Below, one piece after another: positions 14,629 through 24,566 of a stretch of 64,000 nt of DNA. The translations under genes and the position numbers were made by a program. The notes under the pieces were generated by a model, which saw only the letters and a program-made list of their open reading frames with translations, had not been told where the DNA came from and did no database searches. The DNA comes from DATEDA01 sp963744255 (GTDB lineage: Bacteria > Pseudomonadota > Gammaproteobacteria > Burkholderiales > SG8-39): the NCBI GenBank assembly GCA_963744255.1, contig CAVUSZ010000058.1, positions 8,506-72,505 of the forward strand, in the 5' to 3' direction. The stretch's first letter is position 1. Every line of letters begins with the position of its first letter.

Positions 14629-15837
14629 CTATCGCCTCGACAGCGCGCGCACCGGATCAAGCTTCGCCGCGCGCCGCGCCGGCGCGACGGCGAACAGCAC
14701 CGCGGTGGCGATCGCCGTCAGCGGTGCCGCGACCACCGCCCACCATGGCGGCGTGAACGGCACGGCCGGATAGAGCTGGCCGATCAGCATCTGGCCCAGC
14801 TTGCCGGCCACGAGCCCGAGGCCCGCGCCCCCCAGGGCGAACAGCACCGCCTCGGTGATGAACGCGAGCCCGATCTCGCGGCCGGTCGCGCCGAGCGCCT
14901 TGAGCAGCCCGATCTCGCTGCGCCGCTGGGCGACGGAGATCAGCATCACGTTCATGATGAGGATGCCGGCGACCGCGAGGCTGATCGCCGCCAGCCCGCC
15001 GACCGCGAGCGTGAGCGCCCGCAGGATCCGGTCGAAGGTCGCGAGCACGGCGTCCTGCGTGATTACGGTGACGTCGCGCTTGCCTTCGTGGCGCTCGCGC
15101 AGGATCTCCTCGGCGTCGTCCTTGGCGAGAGCGATCTGCTCGCGGCTCTTCGCCTCGACGAGGATCCGCAGCAGCGACTCGGTGTTGAAGAGCGCCTGCG
15201 CCGCCGCGAGCGGCACGATCACGATCTCGTCGGTGTTGAAGCCGAGCGATTCCCCTTGCGCCGCCAGCACGCCGAGGATGCGAAAGCGCCGGTCGCCGAT
15301 CCGCACCCACTCGCCCAGCGCCGAGCGCCCGGGGAAGAGCTCGGCTGCGAGCTTCGCCCCGATCACGCACACCGGCTGGCTGTGGCGCGGATCGCCCTCG
15401 GGCAGGAACTTCCCCTGCGCCATCGCCATGTGGCGGATCGCCATGAGCTCGGCCGTCGAGCCGAGCACCGGCGCCTCGCGGATGCGCGCACCCACCCGCA
15501 CGTCGCCCGCCCCGACGATGAGCGGCGCGATGCGCCGGATTGCGGGGCTCCGCCGGAGCGCGAGCGCGTCGTCGATGGTGAGATCGCGCGGCGTCCTGCC
15601 GAGCACCACTCCCGGCATCGCGCCGGCCGTCTCGCTCCTCCCGGGCAGGACGATGACGAGGTGCGTGCCGAGCGAACCGAACTGGTTCACGATGTACAGG
15701 CGCGCGCCTTCTCCGATCGAGCTCACCGCCACGACGGCCGCCACGCCGATGCCCATGGCGGCGAGGATCAGCAGCGTCCGTCCACGGTAGCCGCGCACCA
15801 CGCGCCACGCGAACTCGAGCAGGTCGGCGAAGCGCAT
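14629..15837 (-). CDS. ABC transporter permease, MacB/FtsX type (2)
   Basis: A 402-residue homologue of the downstream permease: a first helix (RTLLILAAMGIGVAAVVAVS), a periplasmic MacB core, then C-terminal helices including ALTLAVGGLAAISLAVAGIL and the coupling block RSEIGLLKALGATGREIGLA. Two different permeases in one operon imply a heterodimeric membrane domain. It is separated by 2 bp from each neighbour. Confidence 0.87.
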   Translation of the reverse strand: MRFADLLEFAWRVVRGYRGRTLLILAAMGIGVAAVVAVSSIGEGARLYIVNQFGSLGTHLVIVLPGRSETAGAMPGVVLGRTPRDLTIDDALALRRSPAIRRIAPLIVGAGDVRVGARIREAPVLGSTAELMAIRHMAMAQGKFLPEGDPRHSQPVCVIGAKLAAELFPGRSALGEWVRIGDRRFRILGVLAAQGESLGFNTDEIVIVPLAAAQALFNTESLLRILVEAKSREQIALAKDDAEEILRERHEGKRDVTVITQDAVLATFDRILRALTLAVGGLAAISLAVAGILIMNVMLISVAQRRSEIGLLKALGATGREIGLAFITEAVLFALGGAGLGLVAGKLGQMLIGQLYPAVPFTPPWWAVVAAPLTAIATAVLFAVAPARRAAKLDPVRALSRR

Positions 15838-15839
15838 GT

Positions 15840-16514
15840 TCAGGAGCGTTCGTCGCTCACGACCGCCCCGTCGACCATGCGCAGCCGCCGGGGCGCGCGC
15901 GCGCCGATCTCGGGATCGTGGCTGACGAGCACCACGGTGCCGCCGTCATGGTGGACACGCTCCAGCACCGCAATCACCTCCTGTCCGGTCTGGCGGTCGA
16001 GGTTGCCGGTCGGCTCGTCGGCGAGGATCAGGGCCGGCCGCATCGACATCGCGCGCGCGATCGCCACGCGCTGGCATTGTCCTCCGGAAAGCTCGTCCGG
16101 CCGGTGGCGTGCCCTTGCCTCCAGCCCGTATTCGACGAGGAGCCGCGCGAGCCGCGCGTGGCGTTCGGTCGGGTCGATTCCCGCGAGGACCATCGGCAGC
16201 TCGATGTTCTGCTCGGCCGTGAGCCGCGGCACGAGGTGGAAGAACTGGAAGACGAACCCGATCCGCTCGCGGCGCACCCGCGCCTGCTCGTCGTCGGTGA
16301 GGTCGGTGACGTCGCGGCCGTCGAGCTCGTAGCGCCCCGCGCTCGGGCGGTCGAGCAGCCCGAGGACGTTGAGCAAGGTCGACTTTCCCGAGCCCGAAGG
16401 GCCCATCAGCGAGACGTACTCGCCGCGCGCGATCTCGAGATCGACGCTCCGCAGAGCGTGCACCGCCTCGCCGCCGACGTGGAACACGCGCTCGATGCCG
16501 CGCAGCCGGATCAT
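15840..16514 (-). CDS. ABC transporter ATP-binding protein, MacB/LolD type
   Basis: A 224-residue ATPase with Walker A GPSGSGKST (about 38-46), signature LSGGQCQR (about 143-150), Walker B LILADEPTGNLD (about 163-174) and the H-loop VLVSHDPEI. The signature Gln-Cys-Gln instead of the usual QQQ is a minor variant. It powers the two permeases downstream. Its ATG overlaps the stop of the upstream adaptor gene by 4 bp. Confidence 0.92.
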   Translation of the reverse strand: MIRLRGIERVFHVGGEAVHALRSVDLEIARGEYVSLMGPSGSGKSTLLNVLGLLDRPSAGRYELDGRDVTDLTDDEQARVRRERIGFVFQFFHLVPRLTAEQNIELPMVLAGIDPTERHARLARLLVEYGLEARARHRPDELSGGQCQRVAIARAMSMRPALILADEPTGNLDRQTGQEVIAVLERVHHDGGTVVLVSHDPEIGARAPRRLRMVDGAVVSDERS

Positions 16515-17698
16515 CGGCCGGCCGCGCCGCCCGCCTTCGCTTCGTTGATTGCGCGAGCGCCGGCCTTCACGCCGGGACGCTCGAGCGAGGTGACGACCCG
16601 CTCGCCGCGCTGCAGGCCGGCGCGCACCTCGGTGAACTCCCAGTTCGCGAGCCCGGTCTCGATCGTGCGCTCCTCGAGGACGCCGCCCGAGCCGAGCACC
16701 AGGACCCGGTTACCCGGCTGGATCGCCGTCGTCGGCACCCGCAGCACGTCGTCGCGCGCGGCGAGCACGATCTCGATGTCCGCGCTGTACCCGACGAGCA
16801 GGTGCCGCGCATCGCCCGGATCGTCGAACTCGACCTCGACCTCGACCGTGCGCGCCTGCTTCTCCAGGGCGAGGACGTAGGGCGCGATGCGGCGCACCTT
16901 GCCCGGGAACTCCCGGCCGCGATAGGCATCGAGCGTGATGCGAGCGGCCATCCCGACCTTGGGTTGCGCGGCGTCGACCTCGTCGATCGGGGCCGAGACG
17001 TAGAGGCACGAATCGTCGATGAGGTCGATCGCGGGGAGCGTCGGAATCCCGGGCGGCGACGGGGTGAGGAATTCCCCGACCTCGCCGTTCACCTCGGCGA
17101 CGATGCCGTCGAAGGGCGCCAGCACCACGGTGCGCGCGGTATCGGCGCGCGAAGCGCGTAGGCGCGCCTCCGCCTCCTCGACCTGGGCGCCCGCCGCGGC
17201 GCACCCCGCCTGCTTCGCCGTCGCTTCGTTGAGCGCCCGGTCGACGGCCTCCTCCGACACGAAGCCCTTGTCACGGAGCTGGCGGCTGCGCTCGGCCGCG
17301 CGCACCGCGATGTCGGCGAGGACGCAGGCCTCGCGCTGCTTCGCCTTGGCGGTCTGCAGCTGCTCGGACGACACGCGCTCGCGCGCCACGAGATCTTCGT
17401 TCCAGAGCTCGATTAAGAGCTGGCCTTTCTTCACGCGCTGGCCCTCGCGCACCTCGAGCTTGTCGATGCGGCCGCCGAGGGGGGGCGCGAGCTTGGCGCG
17501 CCGGCACGCGGACACGGAGCCGGCGCGGGTGTTGGCGACCGTGGACTCGACCCTTCCCGGTTCGGCCGGCGCGACGAGCACCGCGACCGGCTCCGCGCGG
17601 GTGGCGAACCAGACCGCGGCCGCGACCGCCGCGATTCCAAGCGCGGCGAGGCCCGCCCGCCGCAAGTGCACGGAGATCGCTGGCAACATGACGTCCAA
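16511..17698 (-). CDS. periplasmic adaptor (HlyD/MacA family)
   Basis: A 395-residue membrane-fusion protein. One N-terminal membrane anchor (LAALGIAAVAAAVWFA, about 14-29) is followed by a lipoyl half-motif (PLGGRIDKLEVREGQRVKKG), a long alpha-hairpin (about 105-190) and the second lipoyl half (VVLAPFDGIVAEVNGEVGEF). A beta-barrel region follows with VGYSADIEIVLAARDDVLRV and TTAIQPGNRVLVL. It is the first gene of the exporter operon and would link the inner-membrane transporter to an outer-membrane channel encoded elsewhere. Confidence 0.87.
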   Translation of the reverse strand: MDVMLPAISVHLRRAGLAALGIAAVAAAVWFATRAEPVAVLVAPAEPGRVESTVANTRAGSVSACRRAKLAPPLGGRIDKLEVREGQRVKKGQLLIELWNEDLVARERVSSEQLQTAKAKQREACVLADIAVRAAERSRQLRDKGFVSEEAVDRALNEATAKQAGCAAAGAQVEEAEARLRASRADTARTVVLAPFDGIVAEVNGEVGEFLTPSPPGIPTLPAIDLIDDSCLYVSAPIDEVDAAQPKVGMAARITLDAYRGREFPGKVRRIAPYVLALEKQARTVEVEVEFDDPGDARHLLVGYSADIEIVLAARDDVLRVPTTAIQPGNRVLVLGSGGVLEERTIETGLANWEFTEVRAGLQRGERVVTSLERPGVKAGARAINEAKAGGAAGR

Positions 17699-17769
17699 TT
17701 GTGCCGGAGTCCGGCAGCATCACCCGCGCGTTCCGGGTCCGAAGCTCGGAAGAAGCGCCGCGGCCCGCG

Positions 17770-18813
17770 CTACGGACGGGCTGCCGACGCATCGGCGACG
17801 TCCTGCCACGCCGAGCGTCCGCTCGCGCCGAGCAGGCGCCGCCCGATCGCCGCGTTCCAGTACGACTCCGACCCGAAGTCGAGCCGCCACGCCCACAACC
17901 GCCGCGTGTAGAGCTGGAGGTCGTGCTCCTCGGTGACGCCGATGGCGCCGTGCACCGCATGACCGATCGCAGCGGCGGCGGCAGCGTCCTCGCTGATGCG
18001 CGCCTTCGCACAGGCCACGCGCATCGGATCGAGCGCCGTGCCGGGCGCGTCGAGAGCGAGCTCGGCGGCCATCGCGCCGGCCGCCGCGAGCTCCCCGAGC
18101 ACCGCGAGCTGCTGCTGGATCGCCTGGAACTTGCCGATCGGCTTGCCGAACTGCTTGCGTTCGCCGGCATAGCGGACGGCGAGATCGAGCACGCGCGCAA
18201 TCCCGCCTGCGAGCTGCGCCGTGCGCAGCGCCGCGCCGGTACGGAGCCCGGAGATCTCGGGCGGCAGCTCCGCGCGAACGGCCGGCGTTGCGCCCTCCCA
18301 CTTGAGATCGCACCGGCCGTCGCCGTCGGTTCGCGCGCTCGCCGCACGCTGCGCATCGGCCACTCGCATCACGAGGAGCGTCGCCGGCTTCGACCAGTCG
18401 CCGGATTCGAGCGTCCCGGCGAGCCACGCGGCCTTTGCCGCGTACGGCACGGATCGCGCGCGCACGCTGGCGCGCCCGCTGCCCGCGACCTCGCCATCGA
18501 ACAGGCCGAAGCTGACGATCCCCTCCGGGAGTGCGCTGCCCGCGCACGCCGCGAGCGCCTGGGCCGCGATCGCCTCGCCGAGCGGCACCGGCGCGGCGTG
18601 GCGTCCGGCTGCGACGAGCGTCGGCAAGACGTCGCGCCAGCCGAGCCCGGCGCCGCCGCTCGTCTCCGGCGACAGCGCGACGAGGAGACCCGCGTCCTCG
18701 ATCTGCCGCCAGAGTGCTTCCGGCCACGTTCCTTGCTCCGCGGCACGGACGACCGAGGGGGGCGAGAGATCGGTCAGGATGCGCTCGACGGTTTCCGCGA
18801 GGAGCTCTCTCAT
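17770..18813 (-). CDS. acyl-CoA dehydrogenase family protein, small subunit type
   Basis: A 347-residue flavoprotein of the acyl-CoA dehydrogenase fold, shorter than the usual 380. N-terminal helices (PEALWRQIEDAGLLVALSPE) and the C-terminal helical domain (YAGERKQFGKPIGKFQAIQQ) are recognisable. The C-terminal part has no GGTxEI-type block. It sits directly after a full-length paralogue (13-bp gap), so the two may form a heteromeric dehydrogenase as paired FadE proteins do; that is inference. Last gene of the seven-gene catabolic operon. Confidence 0.82.
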   Translation of the reverse strand: MRELLAETVERILTDLSPPSVVRAAEQGTWPEALWRQIEDAGLLVALSPETSGGAGLGWRDVLPTLVAAGRHAAPVPLGEAIAAQALAACAGSALPEGIVSFGLFDGEVAGSGRASVRARSVPYAAKAAWLAGTLESGDWSKPATLLVMRVADAQRAASARTDGDGRCDLKWEGATPAVRAELPPEISGLRTGAALRTAQLAGGIARVLDLAVRYAGERKQFGKPIGKFQAIQQQLAVLGELAAAGAMAAELALDAPGTALDPMRVACAKARISEDAAAAAAIGHAVHGAIGVTEEHDLQLYTRRLWAWRLDFGSESYWNAAIGRRLLGASGRSAWQDVADASAARP

Positions 18814-18826
18814 CTCGCGCCTTCCG

Positions 18827-19978
18827 TCAGCGCAAACCGAGCCCGCGCGCGATCATGCCGCGCAGGATCTCGCGCGTGCCGCCGCGCAGCGAGTAGGTCG
18901 GCGCGATCTGCGTGAGGTACGCCAGCGTCCGCAGTAGCGTCGGCGGCAGCGCCGCGAACGGATCGGCGGCGAGCAGCCGTCCGACCACCTCCGGGATGCG
19001 CTGTTCGACCTCGGTGCCGAGATCCTTGACGACCGCCGCGGCGAGCACCGGGTCCTCCCCGCGCACGAGCTGCGCGGTCACGGCGATCGACATCGCGCGC
19101 AGCACCGCGAGGTGGGCGACGATCCGCCCGAGCGCGCCCGCTTCCTCGTGGTTCGCGTCGCCCCGCGAGCGCAGGTACCCGAGCCATTCCTCGACGAGCA
19201 CCATGCTCGACAGCAGCCGCTCGGGGCCGCTGCGCTCGTAGGCGAGCTCGGCCAGGACCTGCTGCCAGCCGGCGCCCTCCTGGCCGAGCAGCGCGTCGTC
19301 GCCGACGAGCACGTCCTCGAGCACGATCTCGTTGAAATGCGCATCACCGGTGAGGTCGCGGATCGGCCGGACGCTGACACCAGGCGCGGCGAGGTCGACG
19401 ATGACCTGGGAGAGGCCGCGCTGCCGGTCCTGCGGCGTGCCCGAAGTGCGCACGAGCGCGATCATGTAGTGCGACCTGTGCGCGTTGGTGGTCCAGACCT
19501 TGCGACCGCTGATCCGCCATCCGCCGTCGACGCGCGCGGCGCGGGTGCGCACGCTCGCGAGATCGGACCCGGTGTCCGGCTCGCTCATGCCGATGCAGAA
19601 GAACGCCTCCGCCCGGCAGATCCGCGGCAGATAGTGCCTGCGCTGCGCCTCGCTGCCGTACTTGAGGATCAGCGGGCCGCTCTGGCGATCGGCGATCCAG
19701 TGCGCCGACACCGGCGCGCCGCGCGCGAGCAGCTCCTCGACGAGGACGAAGCGCGCAAACGCGCTCCGTCCGGCGCCGCCGTACTCGGCGGGCAAGGTCA
19801 GGCCGATCCAGCCTCGTGCCGCGAGCTTCCGGCTGAAGTCCGCGTCGAAGCCCATCCACGACCGGGCGCGAACGTCCGCGGCGATCGTCGACACCGTCTC
19901 GTCCAGAAAGCCGCGCACCGCCGGCCGCAGCGCTTCGTCCTGCGGCGGAATCGCGGTGAGCGACAGCGCGACGGTCAC
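18827..19978 (-). CDS. acyl-CoA dehydrogenase
   Basis: A 383-residue FAD-dependent dehydrogenase that would form a 2,3-enoyl-CoA. Family signatures are clear: CIGMSEPDTGSDLASVRTRA (flavin and substrate binding), GWRISGRKVWTTNAHRSHYM, and the C-terminal TYSLRGGTREILRGMIARGL. The LRGGTREI block normally carries or lies next to the catalytic Glu. It is followed at 13 bp by the smaller paralogue and preceded by a Bug receptor gene. Confidence 0.9.
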   Translation of the reverse strand: MTVALSLTAIPPQDEALRPAVRGFLDETVSTIAADVRARSWMGFDADFSRKLAARGWIGLTLPAEYGGAGRSAFARFVLVEELLARGAPVSAHWIADRQSGPLILKYGSEAQRRHYLPRICRAEAFFCIGMSEPDTGSDLASVRTRAARVDGGWRISGRKVWTTNAHRSHYMIALVRTSGTPQDRQRGLSQVIVDLAAPGVSVRPIRDLTGDAHFNEIVLEDVLVGDDALLGQEGAGWQQVLAELAYERSGPERLLSSMVLVEEWLGYLRSRGDANHEEAGALGRIVAHLAVLRAMSIAVTAQLVRGEDPVLAAAVVKDLGTEVEQRIPEVVGRLLAADPFAALPPTLLRTLAYLTQIAPTYSLRGGTREILRGMIARGLGLR

Positions 19979-19985
19979 GCCTGCC

Positions 19986-20963
19986 TCAGTCGAGCCTGGC
20001 GCCGGTTGCCTTGACGACCTTGGCCCAGCGCTCGGTCTCCGACTTGAGATACGCGCCGTACTGCTCGGGCGTCGAGCCGAGCGGTTCGGCGCCCTGCGCG
20101 GCGAGGCGCGCCTTGACGTCGGGATGAGCGAGCGCCTTCATCACCTCCGCGTTCAGCCGCTGGGCGATCGCCGGCGGCGTGCCGGCCGGCACCACGATGC
20201 CCTGCCAGGCGCCGACCTCGAAGCCTTTCATTCCCGACTCGTCCAGGGTCGGCACGTCCGGCAGCACGCTCGTGCGCTTGAGGCTCGTGACCGCGAGCGC
20301 CTTGAGCCGCTTGTCGCGGATGTAGGGCAGGGCGGCGTTGACCGTTTCGGTCGTGAACTGCGTCTGGCCGCCGACCAGGTCGGTAAGGGACGGCGCACTG
20401 CCTTTGTAGGGGACGTGGACGGCGTCGAGACCGCTCGTCTGCAGGAACAGGAACGCCGCGAGATGCGTGACGTTGCCGTTCCCCGCCGACCCATATGTGA
20501 GCTTCCCTGGGTTCGCCTTCACGTAGGCGACGAACTCCTTGACGTCGTTCGCGGGCACCGACGGGTGGACGGCGAGGACGAGCGGGACGACCGCGGTGAG
20601 CACCACCGGCGCGAAATCCTTCAGCGGATCGAAGCTGAGCTTGCTGTAGAGCGCCGGGCTGAGCGTGATCGCCGAGGTGTTGTAGAACACCGTGTAGCCG
20701 TCCGGCGCCGATCTCGCGACGAGCTCGGCGGCGATGTTGCCGTTCGCGCCGGGCCGGTTCTCGACGAGCACCTGCTGCCCGATCTGCTCGGAGAGCTTCT
20801 GGGCGATGACCCGCGACACGAGATCGGTCGGCCCGCCCGGAGGGAAGGCGACGATCAACCGGAGGGGTTTCGCCGGATAGTCGGCCTGCGCGCTGGCGAG
20901 GCCGGTTGCAGCGAGACCGGTCACGACGCTCGCGATCAGCGCGAGCCGGCCGAGCGCGGTCAT
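19986..20963 (-). CDS. tripartite tricarboxylate transporter substrate-binding protein (Bug family)
   Basis: A 325-residue periplasmic receptor. A signal peptide (LALIASVVTGLAATGLASAQ) is followed by the family opening YPAKPLRLIVAFPPGGPTDL. The characteristic VENRPGANGNIAAELVARSA, TYGSAGNGNVTHLAA and HVPYKGSAPSLTDLVGGQTQ follow. Bug proteins bind carboxylated or aromatic ligands with a water-bridged carboxylate. No TctA/TctB membrane genes are in the window. The start codon overlaps the MaoC stop by 4 bp, tying the receptor to the catabolic operon. Confidence 0.92.
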   Translation of the reverse strand: MTALGRLALIASVVTGLAATGLASAQADYPAKPLRLIVAFPPGGPTDLVSRVIAQKLSEQIGQQVLVENRPGANGNIAAELVARSAPDGYTVFYNTSAITLSPALYSKLSFDPLKDFAPVVLTAVVPLVLAVHPSVPANDVKEFVAYVKANPGKLTYGSAGNGNVTHLAAFLFLQTSGLDAVHVPYKGSAPSLTDLVGGQTQFTTETVNAALPYIRDKRLKALAVTSLKRTSVLPDVPTLDESGMKGFEVGAWQGIVVPAGTPPAIAQRLNAEVMKALAHPDVKARLAAQGAEPLGSTPEQYGAYLKSETERWAKVVKATGARLD

Positions 20964-21442
20964 TGGGCAGCGCTCCCTTCCGGCCGCCCGGCGAGGAGGC
21001 GCGTGGCGGTGTAGGTCATCACCTTCTCGCCGCGCTGGTTCGACACCTCGATCTGGGAAGTCACGACCGCGCGCCCGCCCTTGGAGGTCGGACGGATGTT
21101 CGTGACCTCGACCGTCGCGCCGATCGTGTCGCCGACGAGGACCGGCCCGTGGATCTTCTGCGTGAGCTCGAGCATGGCGAGCCCGGTGCCCTGGATCATC
21201 GTCTGCAGGAGGAAGCCCTCGATCAGCGAATACGTGAGCGCCGCCGGCGCCGGGCGCCCGGCGATGGCGCCTTCGTAGGTCGCATCGATGAAGATCACCT
21301 CGAGCATCCCGGTGACCGAGATGAAATTGACCACGTCGGTCTCGGTGACGGTGCGGCGATAGGTCTGGAAGCGCTGGCCGACCTTCAGGTCCTGCCAGTA
21401 GAAGCCGCGGCCGAGCACGGGCAGTTCGGAGTCCTGTTTCAC
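20960..21442 (-). CDS. MaoC family dehydratase
   Basis: A 160-residue hot-dog-fold enzyme likely to hydrate an enoyl-CoA. The sequence shows LKVGQRFQTYRRTVTETDVV, a central FIDATYEGAIAGRPAPAAL and the late HGPVLVGDTIGATVEVTNIR with KGGRAVVTSQIEVSNQ. The usual hydratase Asp/His dyad (D-x4-H) is not obvious: the expected H is Tyr/Glu here, so catalysis may differ. It lies between two Bug receptor genes in the operon with acyl-CoA dehydrogenases and a CoA transferase, consistent with a beta-oxidation-like step. Confidence 0.8.
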   Translation of the reverse strand: MKQDSELPVLGRGFYWQDLKVGQRFQTYRRTVTETDVVNFISVTGMLEVIFIDATYEGAIAGRPAPAALTYSLIEGFLLQTMIQGTGLAMLELTQKIHGPVLVGDTIGATVEVTNIRPTSKGGRAVVTSQIEVSNQRGEKVMTYTATRLLAGRPEGSAAQ

Positions 21443-21457
21443 GTGGCAGTCCTTCCG

Positions 21458-22438
21458 TCAGTCGACTTTCGCGTTGGATTCCTTCACCACCGTCCCCCAC
21501 TTCTTGATCTCGGCCTTGACGAACTGGTCGAACGCGGGCGGGTCCTGCCATTCCGCGGTGAAGCCCTGGGAGGAGAACTTCTCCTTCACGTCCGGCATCG
21601 CGAGGACTTTCTTCAGGTCGCCGTTGAGCTTCGCGACGATCTCCGGCGGCGTCCTGGCCGGCGCGAAGAGGCCGTTCCACGCGGTCGCCTCGAAGCCGGG
21701 CAGCCCGGATTCGGCCACGGTCGGCAGGTTCGGTGCCGCGGGCGATCGCGTGAGGCTGGTGACCGCCAGGGCCTTGAGCTTGCCGCCCTTCACGAAGGGC
21801 ATCGCGGAGATCATGGTGTCGAACATGAACGACGCCTGCCCGCCCATGACGTCGGTCAGCGCGGGTCCGCTGCCCTTGTAAGGCACGTGGATCGCATCGA
21901 TGCCGGTGCGCGACCGGAACATCTCCCCGGCGAGGTGCGTGGAGGCGCCGTTGCCGGACGAGGCGTAGGACAGGGTCCCGGGCTTCGACTTGGCGAGCGC
22001 GATCAGCTCCTTCACGTCCTTGGCGGGGATCTGCGGTGCGGTGACGAGCACCAGCGGGCCGCTGGTCAGCAGCGTGACCGGCACGAAGTCCTTGACGAGG
22101 TCGTACTTGAGGTCCTTGAACAGGGTGACGTTGATCGCATGCGTCGCCGTGGCCACGAGCAGCGTATAGCCGTCGGCCGGCGCCCGGGCCGCGCCTTCGG
22201 CGCCGAGATTCGCCCCCGCGCCTGGCTTGTTCTCGACGATGAACGTGGTGCCGTTCATCTGCGTGAGCTTGTCTGCGACCACCCTCGCCACGATGTCCGT
22301 CGGGCCGCCCGGGGCGTAGGGGACGATGATGCGCACGGGTTTGTCGGGGTATTTCTGGGCGAGGGCCGCGGTGCTCGTGCCCGTGGCCAGGCAGAGCGCG
22401 GCAATGACCCGGATCGAGCGTCGAACGTTCATTTTCAT
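21458..22438 (-). CDS. tripartite tricarboxylate transporter substrate-binding protein (Bug family)
   Basis: A 326-residue periplasmic receptor with a signal peptide (RVIAALCLATGTSTAALAQK) and family blocks YPDKPVRIIVPYAPGGPTDI, VENKPGAGANLGAEGAARAP and HVPYKGSGPALTDVMGGQAS. It is a second receptor in the same operon as the one at 19986, with different flanking residues, so it may bind a related carboxylate. It is not accompanied by TctA/TctB. Confidence 0.92.
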   Translation of the reverse strand: MKMNVRRSIRVIAALCLATGTSTAALAQKYPDKPVRIIVPYAPGGPTDIVARVVADKLTQMNGTTFIVENKPGAGANLGAEGAARAPADGYTLLVATATHAINVTLFKDLKYDLVKDFVPVTLLTSGPLVLVTAPQIPAKDVKELIALAKSKPGTLSYASSGNGASTHLAGEMFRSRTGIDAIHVPYKGSGPALTDVMGGQASFMFDTMISAMPFVKGGKLKALAVTSLTRSPAAPNLPTVAESGLPGFEATAWNGLFAPARTPPEIVAKLNGDLKKVLAMPDVKEKFSSQGFTAEWQDPPAFDQFVKAEIKKWGTVVKESNAKVD

Positions 22439-22463
22439 GGTGTCCTTTGGATGGATGCCGCGA

Positions 22464-23252
22464 TCAGTCGCGGTACGACGGATCCTCGCGATCGAGGAGG
22501 CGAATCAGCGCCGCCCATTCGATCTCGTCGAACTTGACCTGGCCGTCCGGGCTGTAGCGGTCGGCCATGCGGGTGGCGAGCTCGTGCGTCGGCATCACTG
22601 GCTCCACGCCGCTGCCGAGCACGTCCACCTGGACCTTGCACGCCGAATCGAGCCAGTACATCAGGTTGAAGGCCTCGGAGATCGTGCGGCCGCAGGCGAC
22701 CAGCCCGTGGTTGCGCAGGATGATGGCGTTGTGCCTGCCGAGATCCCGGGCGAGCCGCTCGCGCTCGGTGATGTCCGCGGTCGGCACTTCGTAGTCGTGG
22801 TAGCCGATGGCGCCGTAGAAGCGCATCGCGGTCTGCGTCAGCGGCAGCAGGCCGGGCTTCATCGCCGAGACCGCCATGCCGGCCCGCGTGTGCGTGTGCA
22901 TGACGCAGTTGAGGTCGGGGCGCGCGGCGTGAATGGCGCTGTGGATGACGTAGCCCGCCCGGTTGATCGGGAAGTCGGTGTCGGGCTGCATCACGATGTT
23001 GCCGTCCAGGTCGAGCTTGTAGAAGCAGGAGGCGTTGATCTCGGTGTAGAGCAGGCCGAAGGGGTTGATCAGGAAATGCCCCTTCTCGTCGGGCACCTTC
23101 GCCGTGATGTGGTTGTAGATGAGGTCGCTCATGCCGAAGCGCGCGATCAGGCGATAGCACGCGGCGAGGTCGGTGCGGACCTTCCATTCCGCGTCGCTCA
23201 CCTGCTCGTGGACCCGCGACGGGGCGGAGAAACCGGGTTGATTCATTGCCAT
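22464..23252 (-). CDS. class II aldolase/adducin family protein
   Basis: A 262-residue enzyme of the class II aldolase fold. Zinc ligands are visible in VMHTHTRAGM (about residues 116-125) and RNHGLVACG (about 183-191). The opening TDLAACYRLIARFGMSDLIY with NHITAKVP is typical of adducin-like aldolases. Such enzymes cleave or decarboxylate hydroxy-acids; the substrate is unknown. It lies 10 bp after the CoA transferase gene in the operon. Confidence 0.88.
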   Translation of the reverse strand: MAMNQPGFSAPSRVHEQVSDAEWKVRTDLAACYRLIARFGMSDLIYNHITAKVPDEKGHFLINPFGLLYTEINASCFYKLDLDGNIVMQPDTDFPINRAGYVIHSAIHAARPDLNCVMHTHTRAGMAVSAMKPGLLPLTQTAMRFYGAIGYHDYEVPTADITERERLARDLGRHNAIILRNHGLVACGRTISEAFNLMYWLDSACKVQVDVLGSGVEPVMPTHELATRMADRYSPDGQVKFDEIEWAALIRLLDREDPSYRD

Positions 23253-23262
23253 GCTCCTTCAA

Positions 23263-24470
<1,208 letters not shown>

Positions 24471-24471
<1 letters not shown>

Positions 24472-24486
24472 TTGAGAACCCTCAAA
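24471..24486. promoter_or_regulatory. palindrome TTTGAG-AACC-CTCAAA at the CoA-transferase start
   Basis: A perfect 6+6 inverted repeat touching the CoA-transferase start codon and including its Shine-Dalgarno sequence, 80 bp from lysR. It could be a LysR-type binding site (T-N11-A pattern) or an mRNA hairpin hiding the ribosome site. Confidence 0.4.
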
Positions 24487-24566
24487 GCAAGATGCGCGAA
24501 TTCTGCTCGCCGTGGTGTAATGCGTCCAATACTTGTCGGCTACGCCTCGATACACAGGGAATATCA

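Noticed and set aside
13427..17698. Possible tripartite drug efflux system with its own outer-membrane channel
   Set aside because: Adaptor, ATPase and two permeases are present, but no TolC-like gene is in the window; otherwise an ordinary exporter.
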